Positions 11,774-25,363 of a stretch of DNA of 64,000 bases are shown one piece after another. The notes below the pieces were generated by a model that worked only from the letters and a program-made list of their open reading frames with translations, was not told the DNA's origin and did not search any database. The translations under genes were made by a program, and so were the position numbers. Origin of the DNA: Phragmites australis. Taxonomy: Eukaryota; Streptophyta; Magnoliopsida; Poales; Poaceae. The stretch lies in contig NC_084921.1 of assembly GCF_958298935.1 (NCBI RefSeq), positions 4,722,001-4,786,000 on the forward strand, read 5' to 3'. Every line of letters begins with the position of its first letter. Position 1 is the stretch's first letter.

Positions 11774-14084
11774 TGTAACACCCTACTTTACAACTAAGCC
11801 TATTTATATGAAAAATAGGACATTTTGGCAGCATTTCCTCTATAAAGAGGTATAACTGACCAAAAGAAATATCACAGACAGGTAGAAACAGATATAACCA
11901 GCATATATATAACCTTCACGACGCTACCAGCGTCTCACCACAACATGAACCAAGCAAACGACAGACCACCAAAAACACCATTTATAACACCGGTTGAGCT
12001 ACCAACAAGGTGATGAGGTAGTGTGTGCAGCTACCAAGATCCATCCCCAAAATGCACGTCAACATCTAAACATACCTGTAAAGAAAGCACGGGTGAGATT
12101 TGAAAATCTCAGCAAGTGAAATGTACTTTAACAAAAAGCTATTTAGCCACAGTTGAATGTGCTAACAATTCTAAATAGAAACTAGTACTGAAACAGACCG
12201 CCACCACTAGGAGAAATAATTCTGACTAAGCAAGTCCAACAATAACATTAAATATTTTAACAATCGATTGGTATAAGCCTTCAGAGCCGCATATATATCT
12301 ATATACAAGCTAACTTAAAGGAAATAAAATTCGATGCGAATGATTCATTGAATTCCATAAGAAGACATAACCATGTACATGATATGCTCTCCTTACCCTT
12401 ACCCCTCCTCGGGTAACGTAAGGGTGTGCACCATACCCTAAGAAGACATAACCATGCGTATGATATGATCTTCTCACCCTTACCCCTCCTCGGGTAACGT
12501 AAGGGTCACCCTTACCCCTCCTCGGGTAACGTAAGGGTGTGCACCGTACCCCTCCTCGGGTGACATACGGTACTGTACCGGTACGGTCGCGGCCAGAAGA
12601 CGACGACAAACTTCCAATGCATGAGATATATATGTATGACGTGCTTCAAGCATAACCGACATAACTCCCGAAAAATACTTGAGACTTAAAACAACATTGC
12701 ATAAAACAATAATGAACAACTGCAGAATGGCATATCGTGCCTACTGCACTTCATAAATCAATCATCGAGTAAACTTCTGGAAACGTAAACAACATAGTGC
12801 TCAGCCCAGAATCAGTCATTCAGATTAGATGAATGCACTGTAATTAAAGAATGTAGGCAACCCAATATTAGGTTAAAGCATAGTCATACAATACATTCAC
12901 TTGCCTTTACCGACGATGAAGAAAATTCGATCAAGAACGTCCGGAAATAGTACCACCTGTACAGGCATACTATTAGAACTAAAACACATTTATAACACAT
13001 AAAATATGAAGCGTCAATTCTACGTCTGAAAACGTCACATATACGCCTACATTCCGAAAAACTGAACATACAATTGTATCACATGAAATGATACACTATT
13101 TTCAATTCAGAGTCGAACTAAAATCTCACTAATTAGACTTCGCTCTAATGATCGAAATAAATACTTCGACTCAGATATCGTATCTTCGAATCAATAATGA
13201 TTATCGAAACAAAACAGACTATTGATCACCTGAAATAATACGACAGGAATTGATTGATTCGATTCAATCCAACCACAAACGTTTAGAAATTACCGAGGAA
13301 TCACCTTCGATGGAATCGACGAGGAATCCAACAAAATTACGAAATTTCCAACTTTCTCCTCTTTTCCCCTTTTTCCCTTTTTCTCCTTTTTTCTTTTCTC
13401 TTTCTTTTCTTTTCTTTCCTTCTTTTCCTTTCTTCCTTCCTGGCTTCTTCTTTCTTGCTTCTTCTTTCTTTCTTCCTTGCTTCATCTAGCTTCTCTCTTC
13501 CTGGCTTGCTTCGGTTAGTGCACAGCATGCGGCAGCCGGCACAAAGCACAGCGGCACGACGACACGACGGCTCGGCAGCGACACGCAGCAGCACGCGACG
13601 CGCACGCACGGCAAGCAGACAGCAGCACGCGGCGGCGGCAGCACGCAGCGCAGCACGCAGGCGCGCGGCAGCGCGACGGCGAGCAACAGCGGCGCGGCGG
13701 TGGCGGCGACGAGCAGGCCGGCGACGGCAGGTGGACGACGGCGCTCGGCGACAGCACGGCACAAGCTGGCTGGGAGAGAGAGAGAAAGAAAGAAATGAGC
13801 GAGTGGATAAACACGAGGCTGGATGGATCGGGTTGAGGGCCGATCCATCCGGTATTTATCCAATTTTTTTTTATTTTTTTATAAAACAACCAACGGTCTA
13901 AATTTATTAGGCTTGCTACGGGTCACAAAGTGCTCGGAACGGACATATGAATAGCAAAATGGGTTCGTCTCGACGAGATGAACGCAACCGCGGTCTCCGA
14001 TCGTCCATACGAGCAACGGATCAAAAAGTCAACTTTTTGTCAAATCTCTCTCTGTTTTTTTTTCTCGAAAAATTTAGTATTACA
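11774..14084 (-). repeat. LTR 1 (left; 3' LTR of the array)
   Basis: It begins TGTAACACCC and ends AGTATTACA on the + strand. It differs from LTR 2 and LTR 3 by T at 11883 (C in both others). It shares G at 13261 and A at 13484 with LTR 2. A minus-strand TATA-like GGATAAATACC lies near 13852-13862, giving a short U3 of about 230 bp on the right side. Confidence 0.97.
12395..12538. repeat. Hairpin-forming minisatellite in the LTR (three 31-bp units)
   Basis: Units at 12395-12425, 12476-12506 and 12508-12538 each start ACCCTTAC and end GTAAGGGT, so each can fold on itself. A fourth degenerate unit follows to about 12590. The same block recurs at +6795 and +13590 in the other LTRs. Minus-strand ORFs here reading YVTRGGVRV are by-products of the repeat. 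Confidence 0.85.
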
Positions 14085-14097
14085 TTCTTCCCTCCTT
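14085..14097 (-). other. Polypurine tract (unit 1)
   Basis: The minus strand reads AAGGAGGGAAGAA directly before the TG of the left LTR. The copy in unit 2 is at 20880-20892. Confidence 0.85.
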
Positions 14098-14166
14098 AAA
14101 AGAATTCGTCCCCGAATTCTGCCGCTTCCATGGCAACTATGGAACAGAAGTAAAATATTTCAAAAC

Positions 14167-16200
14167 TTATGACTCATTAGCCTCAAAGAGCTCCGGACAC
14201 TCCTTGTGCATTCGTTCTTCAAGTTCCCAAGTTGCTTCTCGTTCTGTTTGATTTGTCCAAAGGACTCTCACAAACTTGATAGTTCTTCTTCTCATGACTC
14301 GCTCTGAGAAATCCAGAATACGTACTGGGTGGCACTTTACGGTCAGGTCTTTCTCTATCATGATTGATTCCGCATCAATTTTATGCTCAGGGTCTCTCAG
14401 CTATTTTCTTAGCATAGAAACATTGGAGACATTATGTACTCCACTCATTGAGTCTGGTAATTCAAGACGATACGCCAAACTGCCTACTCGGGCTGTGATT
14501 AGAAATGGACCAATGTATCTCGGGTTAAGCTTTCCAGAGATACCAAAACGTACAACACCTTTTGGTTGGCGACACTCTGAGAAGAACATAGTCACCAACT
14601 GAAAATTCTAGATCTCGTCTCCGGATATCTGCATAGCTCTTCTGTCGACTTTGAACAGCCAACATGTTCTGACGTATTTGGTATACCTTTTCTGATGTTT
14701 GCTGAACCAAATCTGGATCAAGTAGTGATCTCTCTCCAACAGAATCCCAACACAAAGGGAAAACACACATTCGACCATACAAAGCCTCAAAGGGAGCCAT
14801 CCGAATACTAGCTTGATAGCTATTATTATAAGCAAACTCTGCTAAAACTGGGATACAAATTTGGAATCTCGATCTGAAATGATCGATTTTGGCACACCAT
14901 GCAACCTCACTATTTCCCGAATATACAAGGGAGCTAAATCATGTGCTGAACTGGTTGTCTTTATTGGGATGAAATGTGCGAATTTTGTAAGCTTATGCAC
15001 GACAACCTAAATAGTATCTCTGCCTCGAGGGGAACGAGGCAACCCCAACAACGAAGTCCATAGCGATATGTTCCCATTTCTATTCTGGGATTTCTAAGGA
15101 TTGCATTAATCCTGCAGGTCTTTTATGTTCAGCCTTTACTTGTTGGCAGACACCACAAGCTGCAACATACTTAGTAATATCCACTTTCATCCTTTTCCAC
15201 CAAAAATTTTGCTTTAGATCTCGATACATTTTGGTTTCACCTGGATAAATAGTATAAAGAGTCCGATGAGCTACTCTCAATATATCCATTTTCATATCTG
15301 CCTTCTGTAGTACACAGAGACAGCCTCTAAAGCGTATTGCACCATACTCATCAATACTAAACTCTTTTGATTTTTCCTGTTAAAATTCTCTTTCGAACTT
15401 CTTAAAGAAGACAATCATGCTGTTGAGCTTCACGAATATGCTCATGTATAGTAGACTAAATAAACATTTGAGTCCCCTTCTGTATTGTATTAGTAAAACA
15501 AAAAGAAATCTTCATTCGACTCAAATCCAACAATAAAGACATTACTGTTTTAGGAACACATGTCCTGTTAAAAGCATCTGCTACCACATTCGTCTTCCCT
15601 AGATGATACTGAATTGTCAGATCATAGTCTTTAATTAATTCTAACCATCTTCGTTGTCTCAAATTCAGATCTCTTGAGTGAAAATATACTTGAGACTCTT
15701 ATGATCAGAGAAAATATCACATGACTCGCCATACAGGTAATGCCTCCAACTCTTCAAGGCAAAAACTACTGCAGCCAATTCTAAGTCATGAGTAGGATAA
15801 TTCTGTTCATAAGTTTTCAATTGTCTGAAAGTATATGCAATTACTTGACCTCCTTGCATAAGCACACAGTCAAGTCCAATTCGGACAATATCGGTGTAGA
15901 CTGCGAAACGCTTGCCACTCTCGGGCAAAGCCAGAAAAGGAGCGTTCACTGACTTATTCTTCAAAGTTTGAAAATTTATCTCACATTCATCAGTCCATAC
16001 AAATGGAACACATGTCTCAGTAAGTCTAATCATAGGCTTTACAATAAAGGAAGAACCTTGTATAAAATGTCAGTAATGGCCAGCGAATCCAAGAAAACTT
16101 CGAATCTCGGTTACATTGGACGGTCTTTACCATTCCGTTGCCTTCTCACTCTTAGAAGGAAAAATGAATCCAAGAACACACAATATTTCTGTTAATACTA
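14167..16200 (-). pseudogene. Decayed pol: RT end, RNase H, integrase, chromodomain-like tail (copy 1)
   Basis: Reading leftwards: an RT-connection remnant (RSFLGFAGHY) near 16100; RNase H at 16033 to about 15456 ([45 protein letters not shown]); the integrase zinc domain at 15295-15080 (HRTLY..CGVCQQVK); part of the integrase core near 15000-14860, with an internal gap that appears to remove the segment holding the last catalytic acidic residue; the integrase C-terminal part at 14800-14401; and a chromodomain-like tail (FVRVLWTNQ..EATWELEE) at 14361-14167. Stops and frameshifts separate these pieces, so no active enzyme is encoded. Confidence 0.88.
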
Positions 16201-18553
16201 TACCAGCCAATTATGAGACACTCTCATCGACTAGTTCTAAAACCAAGGCATTAGTTGCCCAGAAACATCCTTTTTGGTGGATGCAATCACACCAAAAAAT
16301 ATTGTTTGGCTAACTCCAAAAAAATACGAGTGGGGATAGATCTACACAAGAGACAGTCACAACGTTAAGATATAAACCTCCAGTTGGTCAATCTCATCTC
16401 GATATGTCACCAAGTCTAGAACGGGTGATCAGGAGATTACAACCACGTGCCTAATTCAATCCTTCTAAACATCTAACGACTCGTCCTTCATGGTACTAGT
16501 TTAGACTTGCACCTTCCAACTTGAATACCATAACACTCCCATCCAAAGGCAGTTGGACCAATAGATAAATTGTGTTGACTGGTACGTTCAAAACATGCCA
16601 AACTGGCATACTAAAGAACTTCACATCTTGCTCACATTCCCAGGCCAGTCACACTATCGGTAACCACACCACAACTTCTTCAAAGTAGAATTGCATGCAA
16701 AGACACATCCTCCTCGAAAGTTGAAAAGACATCAGTTAATCTAGCCGACAAGATAATCACTGCGGAATGCTCATGAAGAGGGTTGAAAATATGACTTCTA
16801 CAAACTCAACCTTGTTAATCCAACTCCAATTTAGTTTAGAAAACACCATTTGCAACACCAGTTTACCATCAACGGGTTGAGCGTAAGTATACATTGCTTC
16901 TCTCCGGGTCCTTAGAAGGCATACCCTCTCCTAAACAGCAACAAAACTACAAAGATACACCCCAATAGTTCATCCTCTTTCACAACACTCCTTTAAACAG
17001 GGGAGCAACCCTTAGCTCCCAAACATAACTCTAATCTCAGCACTTAAATTCTGGAATAAACTCCACTATTTACAATGCTCTTCCCTCAAACCAGAGTTTA
17101 GATAAAACCGATTTTAAGCTATTCTCACAACACGTATTGACATCTTAGCGACCAAGTACGTAGAATATCACTTTATGTAACAGCAGATATTTACTCCCAA
17201 TAGGAACAAACTTCCAGTATGCAAACCTACCCAGACACTTCCTGGCGAAAACTTCAACTTAGAGAATAAACTGGAGCAACAAACACAAACCTGCTCCATT
17301 GCGGGAAAATCTTAAGCCAGGATCTAGCCACTTCTTCAGATCCACTCAATTCATGAAATCTAAGAAAGAAAGTCTCAAAGCAAACCACATACCAAGAACC
17401 ACTCGAAGAATTGCTACAACAGGCTCTAGTGATACCTCCGGTTACTTAGCCAGGAAAGATTCAAATAACCCTTATCTTCGGAATCTACTCGGCGAGTAGA
17501 ATTTATCAAACTCAACTACCAACTCCCATAACGACACGCCAACAAAGCACCTCATAATGATGTTATAGGCCACAATTTTTCCGATAACCTCTAAACAACA
17601 CCAACGCCCTAGGCGTCACTCCACTAGCGTCACTATGACGCGAATCAGTCGCTGCAACACAATCGATGACTCCAACTCCCATAGCCAGTGGACTCCTCCA
17701 CAAAGGCTAACTTAACAAAATAACTACCTCAAATAATCATTTCAAAACATGCATAGATATTCCAACCACAAAAGATTATTCTCAGATATTAAAGAAACTG
17801 ACACATAAGATATGTAAACATTTCAACTTAAACACGAGGTGTTAACTAATCCTCAAAACATCAACAACTAAGGTACAAGTCTAGCAAAAGATTAGAAAAA
17901 CTCCCAGAACCCTATTAGGATCTCACTATCAACACATCTTCACTCAATCGGCAAAAGATCGCCCCGACTCCATGGGGGAAAAAAAAAATCCTACACCATT
18001 CTAATGGTTAGGTTGAAAACATTATCACCTTATCTTCTATGGTAAGGCACACATCGATCCATTTCTCCGACATTCTGAGAACGAATAGTTAGGGTCAACG
18101 ACATGGGGGCCAGTCCATCTCGTACCCAAAATATTCGCTCTGTATGTGGATAATTGGATCGCAAACCTAACTCTTGGTCAACCTCACCTGGCAATGCAGA
18201 AAAGGCATCATGGGGGCCCTCCACTTAACCCATCTGCAGTGACATACAACAATTATACTATTGATCCTCTGAAGCTTCTCAGGTTCTAATGGCCAAGGTA
18301 ACAAATTTAACGCCCTGACAATTTCACCATTCCAACGGAACTAACTTCAACAATTTAACAATATATATCAACGATAAAACACTAAAGAATATGTGGACAA
18401 TCAAACAAACAACTTCAATAGTACTTATATGAGATAGTGAACATAAGCGAACAAAGATAAACAAGACGTATGCAATGCAATGCATCCCATACCCATCCTA
18501 TTTGTGCAAGTGTGTCAGGTTTATAATTCAATTACCTAGGATCTAAAGCCTAG

Positions 18554-18565
18554 GCTCTGATACCA
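18554..18565 (-). other. Primer-binding site for tRNA-iMet (unit 1)
   Basis: On the minus strand, TGGTATCAGAGC follows the LTR 2 end after a 3-nt spacer and matches the 3' end of plant initiator tRNA-Met. An identical site at 25349-25360 primes unit 2. Its position fixes the leftward polarity. Confidence 0.93.
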
Positions 18566-18568
18566 AGC

Positions 18569-20879
18569 TGTAACACCCTACTTTACAACTAAGCCTATTT
18601 ATATGAAAAATAGGACATTTTGGCAGCATTTCCTCTATAAAGAGGTATAACTGACCAAAAGAAATATCACAGACAGGCAGAAACAGATATAACCAGCATA
18701 TATATAACCTTCACGACGCTACCAGCGTCTCACCACAACATGAACCAAGCAAACGACAGACCACCAAAAACACCATTTATAACACCGGTTGAGCTACCAA
18801 CAAGGTGATGAGGTAGTGTGTGCAGCTACCAAGATCCATCCCCAAAATGCACGTCAACATCTAAACATACCTGTAAAGAAAGCACGGGTGAGATTTGAAA
18901 ATCTCAGCAAGTGAAATGTACTTTAACAAAAAGCTATTTAGCCACAGTTGAATGTGCTAACAATTCTAAATAGAAACTAGTACTGAAACAGACCGCCACC
19001 ACTAGGAGAAATAATTCTGACTAAGCAAGTCCAACAATAACATTAAATATTTTAACAATCGATTGGTATAAGCCTTCAGAGCCGCATATATATCTATATA
19101 CAAGCTAACTTAAAGGAAATAAAATTCGATGCGAATGATTCATTGAATTCCATAAGAAGACATAACCATGTACATGATATGCTCTCCTTACCCTTACCCC
19201 TCCTCGGGTAACGTAAGGGTGTGCACCATACCCTAAGAAGACATAACCATGCGTATGATATGATCTTCTCACCCTTACCCCTCCTCGGGTAACGTAAGGG
19301 TCACCCTTACCCCTCCTCGGGTAACGTAAGGGTGTGCACCGTACCCCTCCTCGGGTGACATACGGTACTGTACCGGTACGGTCGCGGCCAGAAGACGACG
19401 ACAAACTTCCAATGCATGAGATATATATGTATGACGTGCTTCAAGCATAACCGACATAACTCCCGAAAAATACTTGAGACTTAAAACAACATTGCATAAA
19501 ACAATAATGAACAACTGCAGAATGGCATATCGTGCCTACTGCACTTCATAAATCAATCATCGAGTAAACTTCTGGAAACGTAAACAACATAGTGCTCAGC
19601 CCAGAATCAGTCATTCAGATTAGATGAATGCACTGTAATTAAAGAATGTAGGCAACCCAATATTAGGTTAAAGCATAGTCATACAATACATTCACTTGCC
19701 TTTACCGACGATGAAGAAAATTCGATCAAGAACGTCCGGAAATAGTACCACCTGTACAGGCATACTATTAGAACTAAAACACATTTATAACACATAAAAT
19801 ATGAAGCGTCAATTCTACGTCTGAAAACGTCACATATACGCCTACATTCCGAAAAACTGAACATACAATTGTATCACATGAAATGATACACTATTTTCAA
19901 TTCAGAGTCGAACTAAAATCTCACTAATTAGACTTCGCTCTAATGATCGAAATAAATACTTCGACTCAGATATCGTATCTTCGAATCAATAATGATTATC
20001 GAAACAAAACAGACTATTGATCACCTGAAATAATACGACAGGAATTGATTGATTCGATTCAATCCAACCACAAACGTTTAGAAATTACCGAGGAATCACC
20101 TTCGATGGAATCGACGAGGAATCCAACAAAATTACGAAATTTCCAACTTTCTCCTCTTTTCCCCTTTTTCCCTTTTTCTCCTTTTTTCTTTTCTCTTTCT
20201 TTTCTTTTCTTTCCTTCTTTTCCTTTCTTCCTTCCTGGCTTCTTCTTTCTTGCTTCTTCTTTCTTTCTTCCTTGCTTCATCTAGCTTCTCTCTTCCTGGC
20301 TTGCTTCGGTTAGTGCACAGCATGCGGCAGCCGGCACAAAGCACAGCGGCACGACGACACGACGGCTCGGCAGCGACACGCAGCAGCACGCGACGCGCAC
20401 GCACGGCAAGCAGACAGCAGCACGCGGCGGCGGCAGCACGCAGCGCAGCACGCAGGCGCGCGGCAGCGCGACGGCGAGCAACAGCGGCGCGGCGGTGGCG
20501 GCGACGAGCAGGCCGGCGACGGCAGGTGGACGACGGCGCTCGGCGACAGCACGGCACAAGCTGGCTGGGAGAGAGAGAGAAAGAAAGAAATGAGCGAGTG
20601 GATAAACACGAGGCTGGATGGATCGGGTTGAGGGCCGATCCATCCGGTATTTATCCAATTTTTTTTTATTTTTTTATAAAACAACCAACGGTCTAAATTT
20701 ATTAGGCTTGCTACGGGTCACAAAGTGCTCGGAACGGACATATGAATAGCAAAATGGGTTCGTCTCGACGAGATGAACGCAACCGCGGTCTCCGATCGTC
20801 CATACGAGCAACGGATCAAAAAGTCAACTTTTTGTCAAATCTCTCTCTGTTTTTTTTTCTCGAAAAATTTAGTATTACA
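18569..20879 (-). repeat. LTR 2 (middle, shared LTR; left/right hybrid)
   Basis: Same length and termini as the other two. It has C at 18678 (as LTR 3), G at 20056 and A at 20279 (as LTR 1). It serves as the 5' LTR of unit 1 and the 3' LTR of unit 2. The SNP pattern is that of a crossover between a left and a right LTR somewhere between offsets 110 and 1487. Confidence 0.96.
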
Positions 20880-23800
20880 TTCTTCCCTCCTTAAAAGAAT
20901 TCGTCCCCGAATTCTGCCGCTTCCATGGCAACTATGGAACAGAAGTAAAATATTTCAAAACTTATGACTCATTAGCCTCAAAGAGCTCCGGACACTCCTT
21001 GTGCATTCGTTCTTCAAGTTCCCAAGTTGCTTCTCGTTCTGTTTGATTTGTCCAAAGGACTCTCACAAACTTGATAGTTCTTCTTCTCATGACTCGCTCT
21101 GAGAAATCCAGAATACGTACTGGGTGGCACTTTACGGTCAGGTCTTTCTCTATCATGATTGATTCCGCATCAATTTTATGCTCAGGGTCTCTCAGCTATT
21201 TTCTTAGCATAGAAACATTGGAGACATTATGTACTCCACTCATTGAGTCTGGTAATTCAAGACGATACGCCAAACTGCCTACTCGGGCTGTGATTAGAAA
21301 TGGACCAATGTATCTCGGGTTAAGCTTTCCAGAGATACCAAAACGTACAACACCTTTTGGTTGGCGACACTCTGAGAAGAACATAGTCACCAACTGAAAA
21401 TTCTAGATCTCGTCTCCGGATATCTGCATAGCTCTTCTGTCGACTTTGAACAGCCAACATGTTCTGACGTATTTGGTATACCTTTTCTGATGTTTGCTGA
21501 ACCAAATCTGGATCAAGTAGTGATCTCTCTCCAACAGAATCCCAACACAAAGGGAAAACACACATTCGACCATACAAAGCCTCAAAGGGAGCCATCCGAA
21601 TACTAGCTTGATAGCTATTATTATAAGCAAACTCTGCTAAAACTGGGATACAAATTTGGAATCTCGATCTGAAATGATCGATTTTGGCACACCATGCAAC
21701 CTCACTATTTCCCGAATATACAAGGGAGCTAAATCATGTGCTGAACTGGTTGTCTTTATTGGGATGAAATGTGCGAATTTTGTAAGCTTATGCACGACAA
21801 CCTAAATAGTATCTCTGCCTCGAGGGGAACGAGGCAACCCCAACAACGAAGTCCATAGCGATATGTTCCCATTTCTATTCTGGGATTTCTAAGGATTGCA
21901 TTAATCCTGCAGGTCTTTTATGTTCAGCCTTTACTTGTTGGCAGACACCACAAGCTGCAACATACTTAGTAATATCCACTTTCATCCTTTTCCACCAAAA
22001 ATTTTGCTTTAGATCTCGATACATTTTGGTTTCACCTGGATAAATAGTATAAAGAGTCCGATGAGCTACTCTCAATATATCCATTTTCATATCTGCCTTC
22101 TGTAGTACACAGAGACAGCCTCTAAAGCGTATTGCACCATACTCATCAATACTAAACTCTTTTGATTTTTCCTGTTAAAATTCTCTTTCGAACTTCTTAA
22201 AGAAGACAATCATGCTGTTGAGCTTCACGAATATGCTCATGTATAGTAGACTAAATAAACATTTGAGTCCCCTTCTGTATTGTATTAGTAAAACAAAAAG
22301 AAATCTTCATTCGACTCAAATCCAACAATAAAGACATTACTGTTTTAGGAACACATGTCCTGTTAAAAGCATCTGCTACCACATTCGTCTTCCCTAGATG
22401 ATACTGAATTGTCAGATCATAGTCTTTAATTAATTCTAACCATCTTCGTTGTCTCAAATTCAGATCTCTTGAGTGAAAATATACTTGAGACTCTTATGAT
22501 CAGAGAAAATATCACATGACTCGCCATACAGGTAATGCCTCCAACTCTTCAAGGCAAAAACTACTGCAGCCAATTCTAAGTCATGAGTAGGATAATTCTG
22601 TTCATAAGTTTTCAATTGTCTGAAAGTATATGCAATTACTTGACCTCCTTGCATAAGCACACAGTCAAGTCCAATTCGGACAATATCGGTGTAGACTGCG
22701 AAACGCTTGCCACTCTCGGGCAAAGCCAGAAAAGGAGCGTTCACTGACTTATTCTTCAAAGTTTGAAAATTTATCTCACATTCATCAGTCCATACAAATG
22801 GAACACATGTCTCAGTAAGTCTAATCATAGGCTTTACAATAAAGGAAGAACCTTGTATAAAATGTCAGTAATGGCCAGCGAATCCAAGAAAACTTCGAAT
22901 CTCGGTTACATTGGACGGTCTTTACCATTCCGTTGCCTTCTCACTCTTAGAAGGAAAAATGAATCCAAGAACACACAATATTTCTGTTAATACTATACCA
23001 GCCAATTATGAGACACTCTCATCGACTAGTTCTAAAACCAAGGCATTAGTTGCCCAGAAACATCCTTTTTGGTGGATGCAATCACACCAAAAAATATTGT
23101 TTGGCTAACTCCAAAAAAATACGAGTGGGGATAGATCTACACAAGAGACAGTCACAACGTTAAGATATAAACCTCCAGTTGGTCAATCTCATCTCGATAT
23201 GTCACCAAGTCTAGAACGGGTGATCAGGAGATTACAACCACGTGCCTAATTCAATCCTTCTAAACATCTAACGACTCGTCCTTCATGGTACTAGTTTAGA
23301 CTTGCACCTTCCAACTTGAATACCATAACACTCCCATCCAAAGGCAGTTGGACCAATAGATAAATTGTGTTGACTGGTACGTTCAAAACATGCCAAACTG
23401 GCATACTAAAGAACTTCACATCTTGCTCACATTCCCAGGCCAGTCACACTATCGGTAACCACACCACAACTTCTTCAAAGTAGAATTGCATGCAAAGACA
23501 CATCCTCCTCGAAAGTTGAAAAGACATCAGTTAATCTAGCCGACAAGATAATCACTGCGGAATGCTCATGAAGAGGGTTGAAAATATGACTTCTACAAAC
23601 TCAACCTTGTTAATCCAACTCCAATTTAGTTTAGAAAACACCATTTGCAACACCAGTTTACCATCAACGGGTTGAGCGTAAGTATACATTGCTTCTCTCC
23701 GGGTCCTTAGAAGGCATACCCTCTCCTAAACAGCAACAAAACTACAAAGATACACCCCAATAGTTCATCCTCTTTCACAACACTCCTTTAAACAGGGGAG

Positions 23801-25363
23801 CAACCCTTAGCTCCCAAACATAACTCTAATCTCAGCACTTAAATTCTGGAATAAACTCCACTATTTACAATGCTCTTCCCTCAAACCAGAGTTTAGATAA
23901 AACCGATTTTAAGCTATTCTCACAACACGTATTGACATCTTAGCGACCAAGTACGTAGAATATCACTTTATGTAACAGCAGATATTTACTCCCAATAGGA
24001 ACAAACTTCCAGTATGCAAACCTACCCAGACACTTCCTGGCGAAAACTTCAACTTAGAGAATAAACTGGAGCAACAAACACAAACCTGCTCCATTGCGGG
24101 AAAATCTTAAGCCAGGATCTAGCCACTTCTTCAGATCCACTCAATTCATGAAATCTAAGAAAGAAAGTCTCAAAGCAAACCACATACCAAGAACCACTCG
24201 AAGAATTGCTACAACAGGCTCTAGTGATACCTCCGGTTACTTAGCCAGGAAAGATTCAAATAACCCTTATCTTCGGAATCTACTCGGCGAGTAGAATTTA
24301 TCAAACTCAACTACCAACTCCCATAACGACACGCCAACAAAGCACCTCATAATGATGTTATAGGCCACAATTTTTCCGATAACCTCTAAACAACACCAAC
24401 GCCCTAGGCGTCACTCCACTAGCGTCACTATGACGCGAATCAGTCGCTGCAACACAATCGATGACTCCAACTCCCATAGCCAGTGGACTCCTCCACAAAG
24501 GCTAACTTAACAAAATAACTACCTCAAATAATCATTTCAAAACATGCATAGATATTCCAACCACAAAAGATTATTCTCAGATATTAAAGAAACTGACACA
24601 TAAGATATGTAAACATTTCAACTTAAACACGAGGTGTTAACTAATCCTCAAAACATCAACAACTAAGGTACAAGTCTAGCAAAAGATTAGAAAAACTCCC
24701 AGAACCCTATTAGGATCTCACTATCAACACATCTTCACTCAATCGGCAAAAGATCGCCCCGACTCCATGGGGGAAAAAAAAAATCCTACACCATTCTAAT
24801 GGTTAGGTTGAAAACATTATCACCTTATCTTCTATGGTAAGGCACACATCGATCCATTTCTCCGACATTCTGAGAACGAATAGTTAGGGTCAACGACATG
24901 GGGGCCAGTCCATCTCGTACCCAAAATATTCGCTCTGTATGTGGATAATTGGATCGCAAACCTAACTCTTGGTCAACCTCACCTGGCAATGCAGAAAAGG
25001 CATCATGGGGGCCCTCCACTTAACCCATCTGCAGTGACATACAACAATTATACTATTGATCCTCTGAAGCTTCTCAGGTTCTAATGGCCAAGGTAACAAA
25101 TTTAACGCCCTGACAATTTCACCATTCCAACGGAACTAACTTCAACAATTTAACAATATATATCAACGATAAAACACTAAAGAATATGTGGACAATCAAA
25201 CAAACAACTTCAATAGTACTTATATGAGATAGTGAACATAAGCGAACAAAGATAAACAAGACGTATGCAATGCAATGCATCCCATACCCATCCTATTTGT
25301 GCAAGTGTGTCAGGTTTATAATTCAATTACCTAGGATCTAAAGCCTAGGCTCTGATACCAAGC
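20880..25363 (-). mobile_element. Internal region 2 of the chromovirus array
   Basis: 4484 bp, with no difference from internal region 1 noticed. It has the same purine tract at 20880-20892 and the same primer site at 25349-25360, and it lacks gag and the RT core in the same way. Confidence 0.93.
20962..22995 (-). pseudogene. Decayed pol, copy 2
   Basis: It carries the same RT-end, RNase H (22828-22251), integrase (22090 to about 21196) and chromodomain-like (21156-20962) remnants as copy 1, with the same stops, frameshifts and integrase gap at +6795. Identical lesions show that decay came before the doubling. Confidence 0.88.

Larger units (their letters stand above)
14085..18568 (-). mobile_element. 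Internal region 1 of the chromovirus array
   Basis: 4484 bp. The left end carries the polypurine tract (complement of 14085-14097) and pol remnants from about 14167 to 16200. The right end carries the tRNA-iMet primer site (complement of 18554-18565), three bases from LTR 2. 16300-18550 has no recognisable gag or RT domain and is filled with short random ORFs. It is shorter than a full chromovirus interior, consistent with a deletion derivative. Confidence 0.93.

Noticed and set aside
12395..12538. Regularly spaced repeats that superficially resemble a CRISPR array
   Set aside because: This is a plant nuclear LTR minisatellite with only three units, unequal spacers and no cas genes.
12310..12719. 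Minus-strand ORFs with repeated YVTRGGVRV
   Set aside because: They are direct translations of the hairpin minisatellite, with no start or codon evidence for a protein.
13337..13901. Overlapping Arg/Ala/Cys-rich ORFs of 120-148 aa inside each LTR (repeated at +6795 and +13590)
   Set aside because: Open in several frames at once because of a GC-rich GCAGCACG-type repeat and a polypyrimidine tract. No domain is recognisable, and they lie wholly within the LTR.
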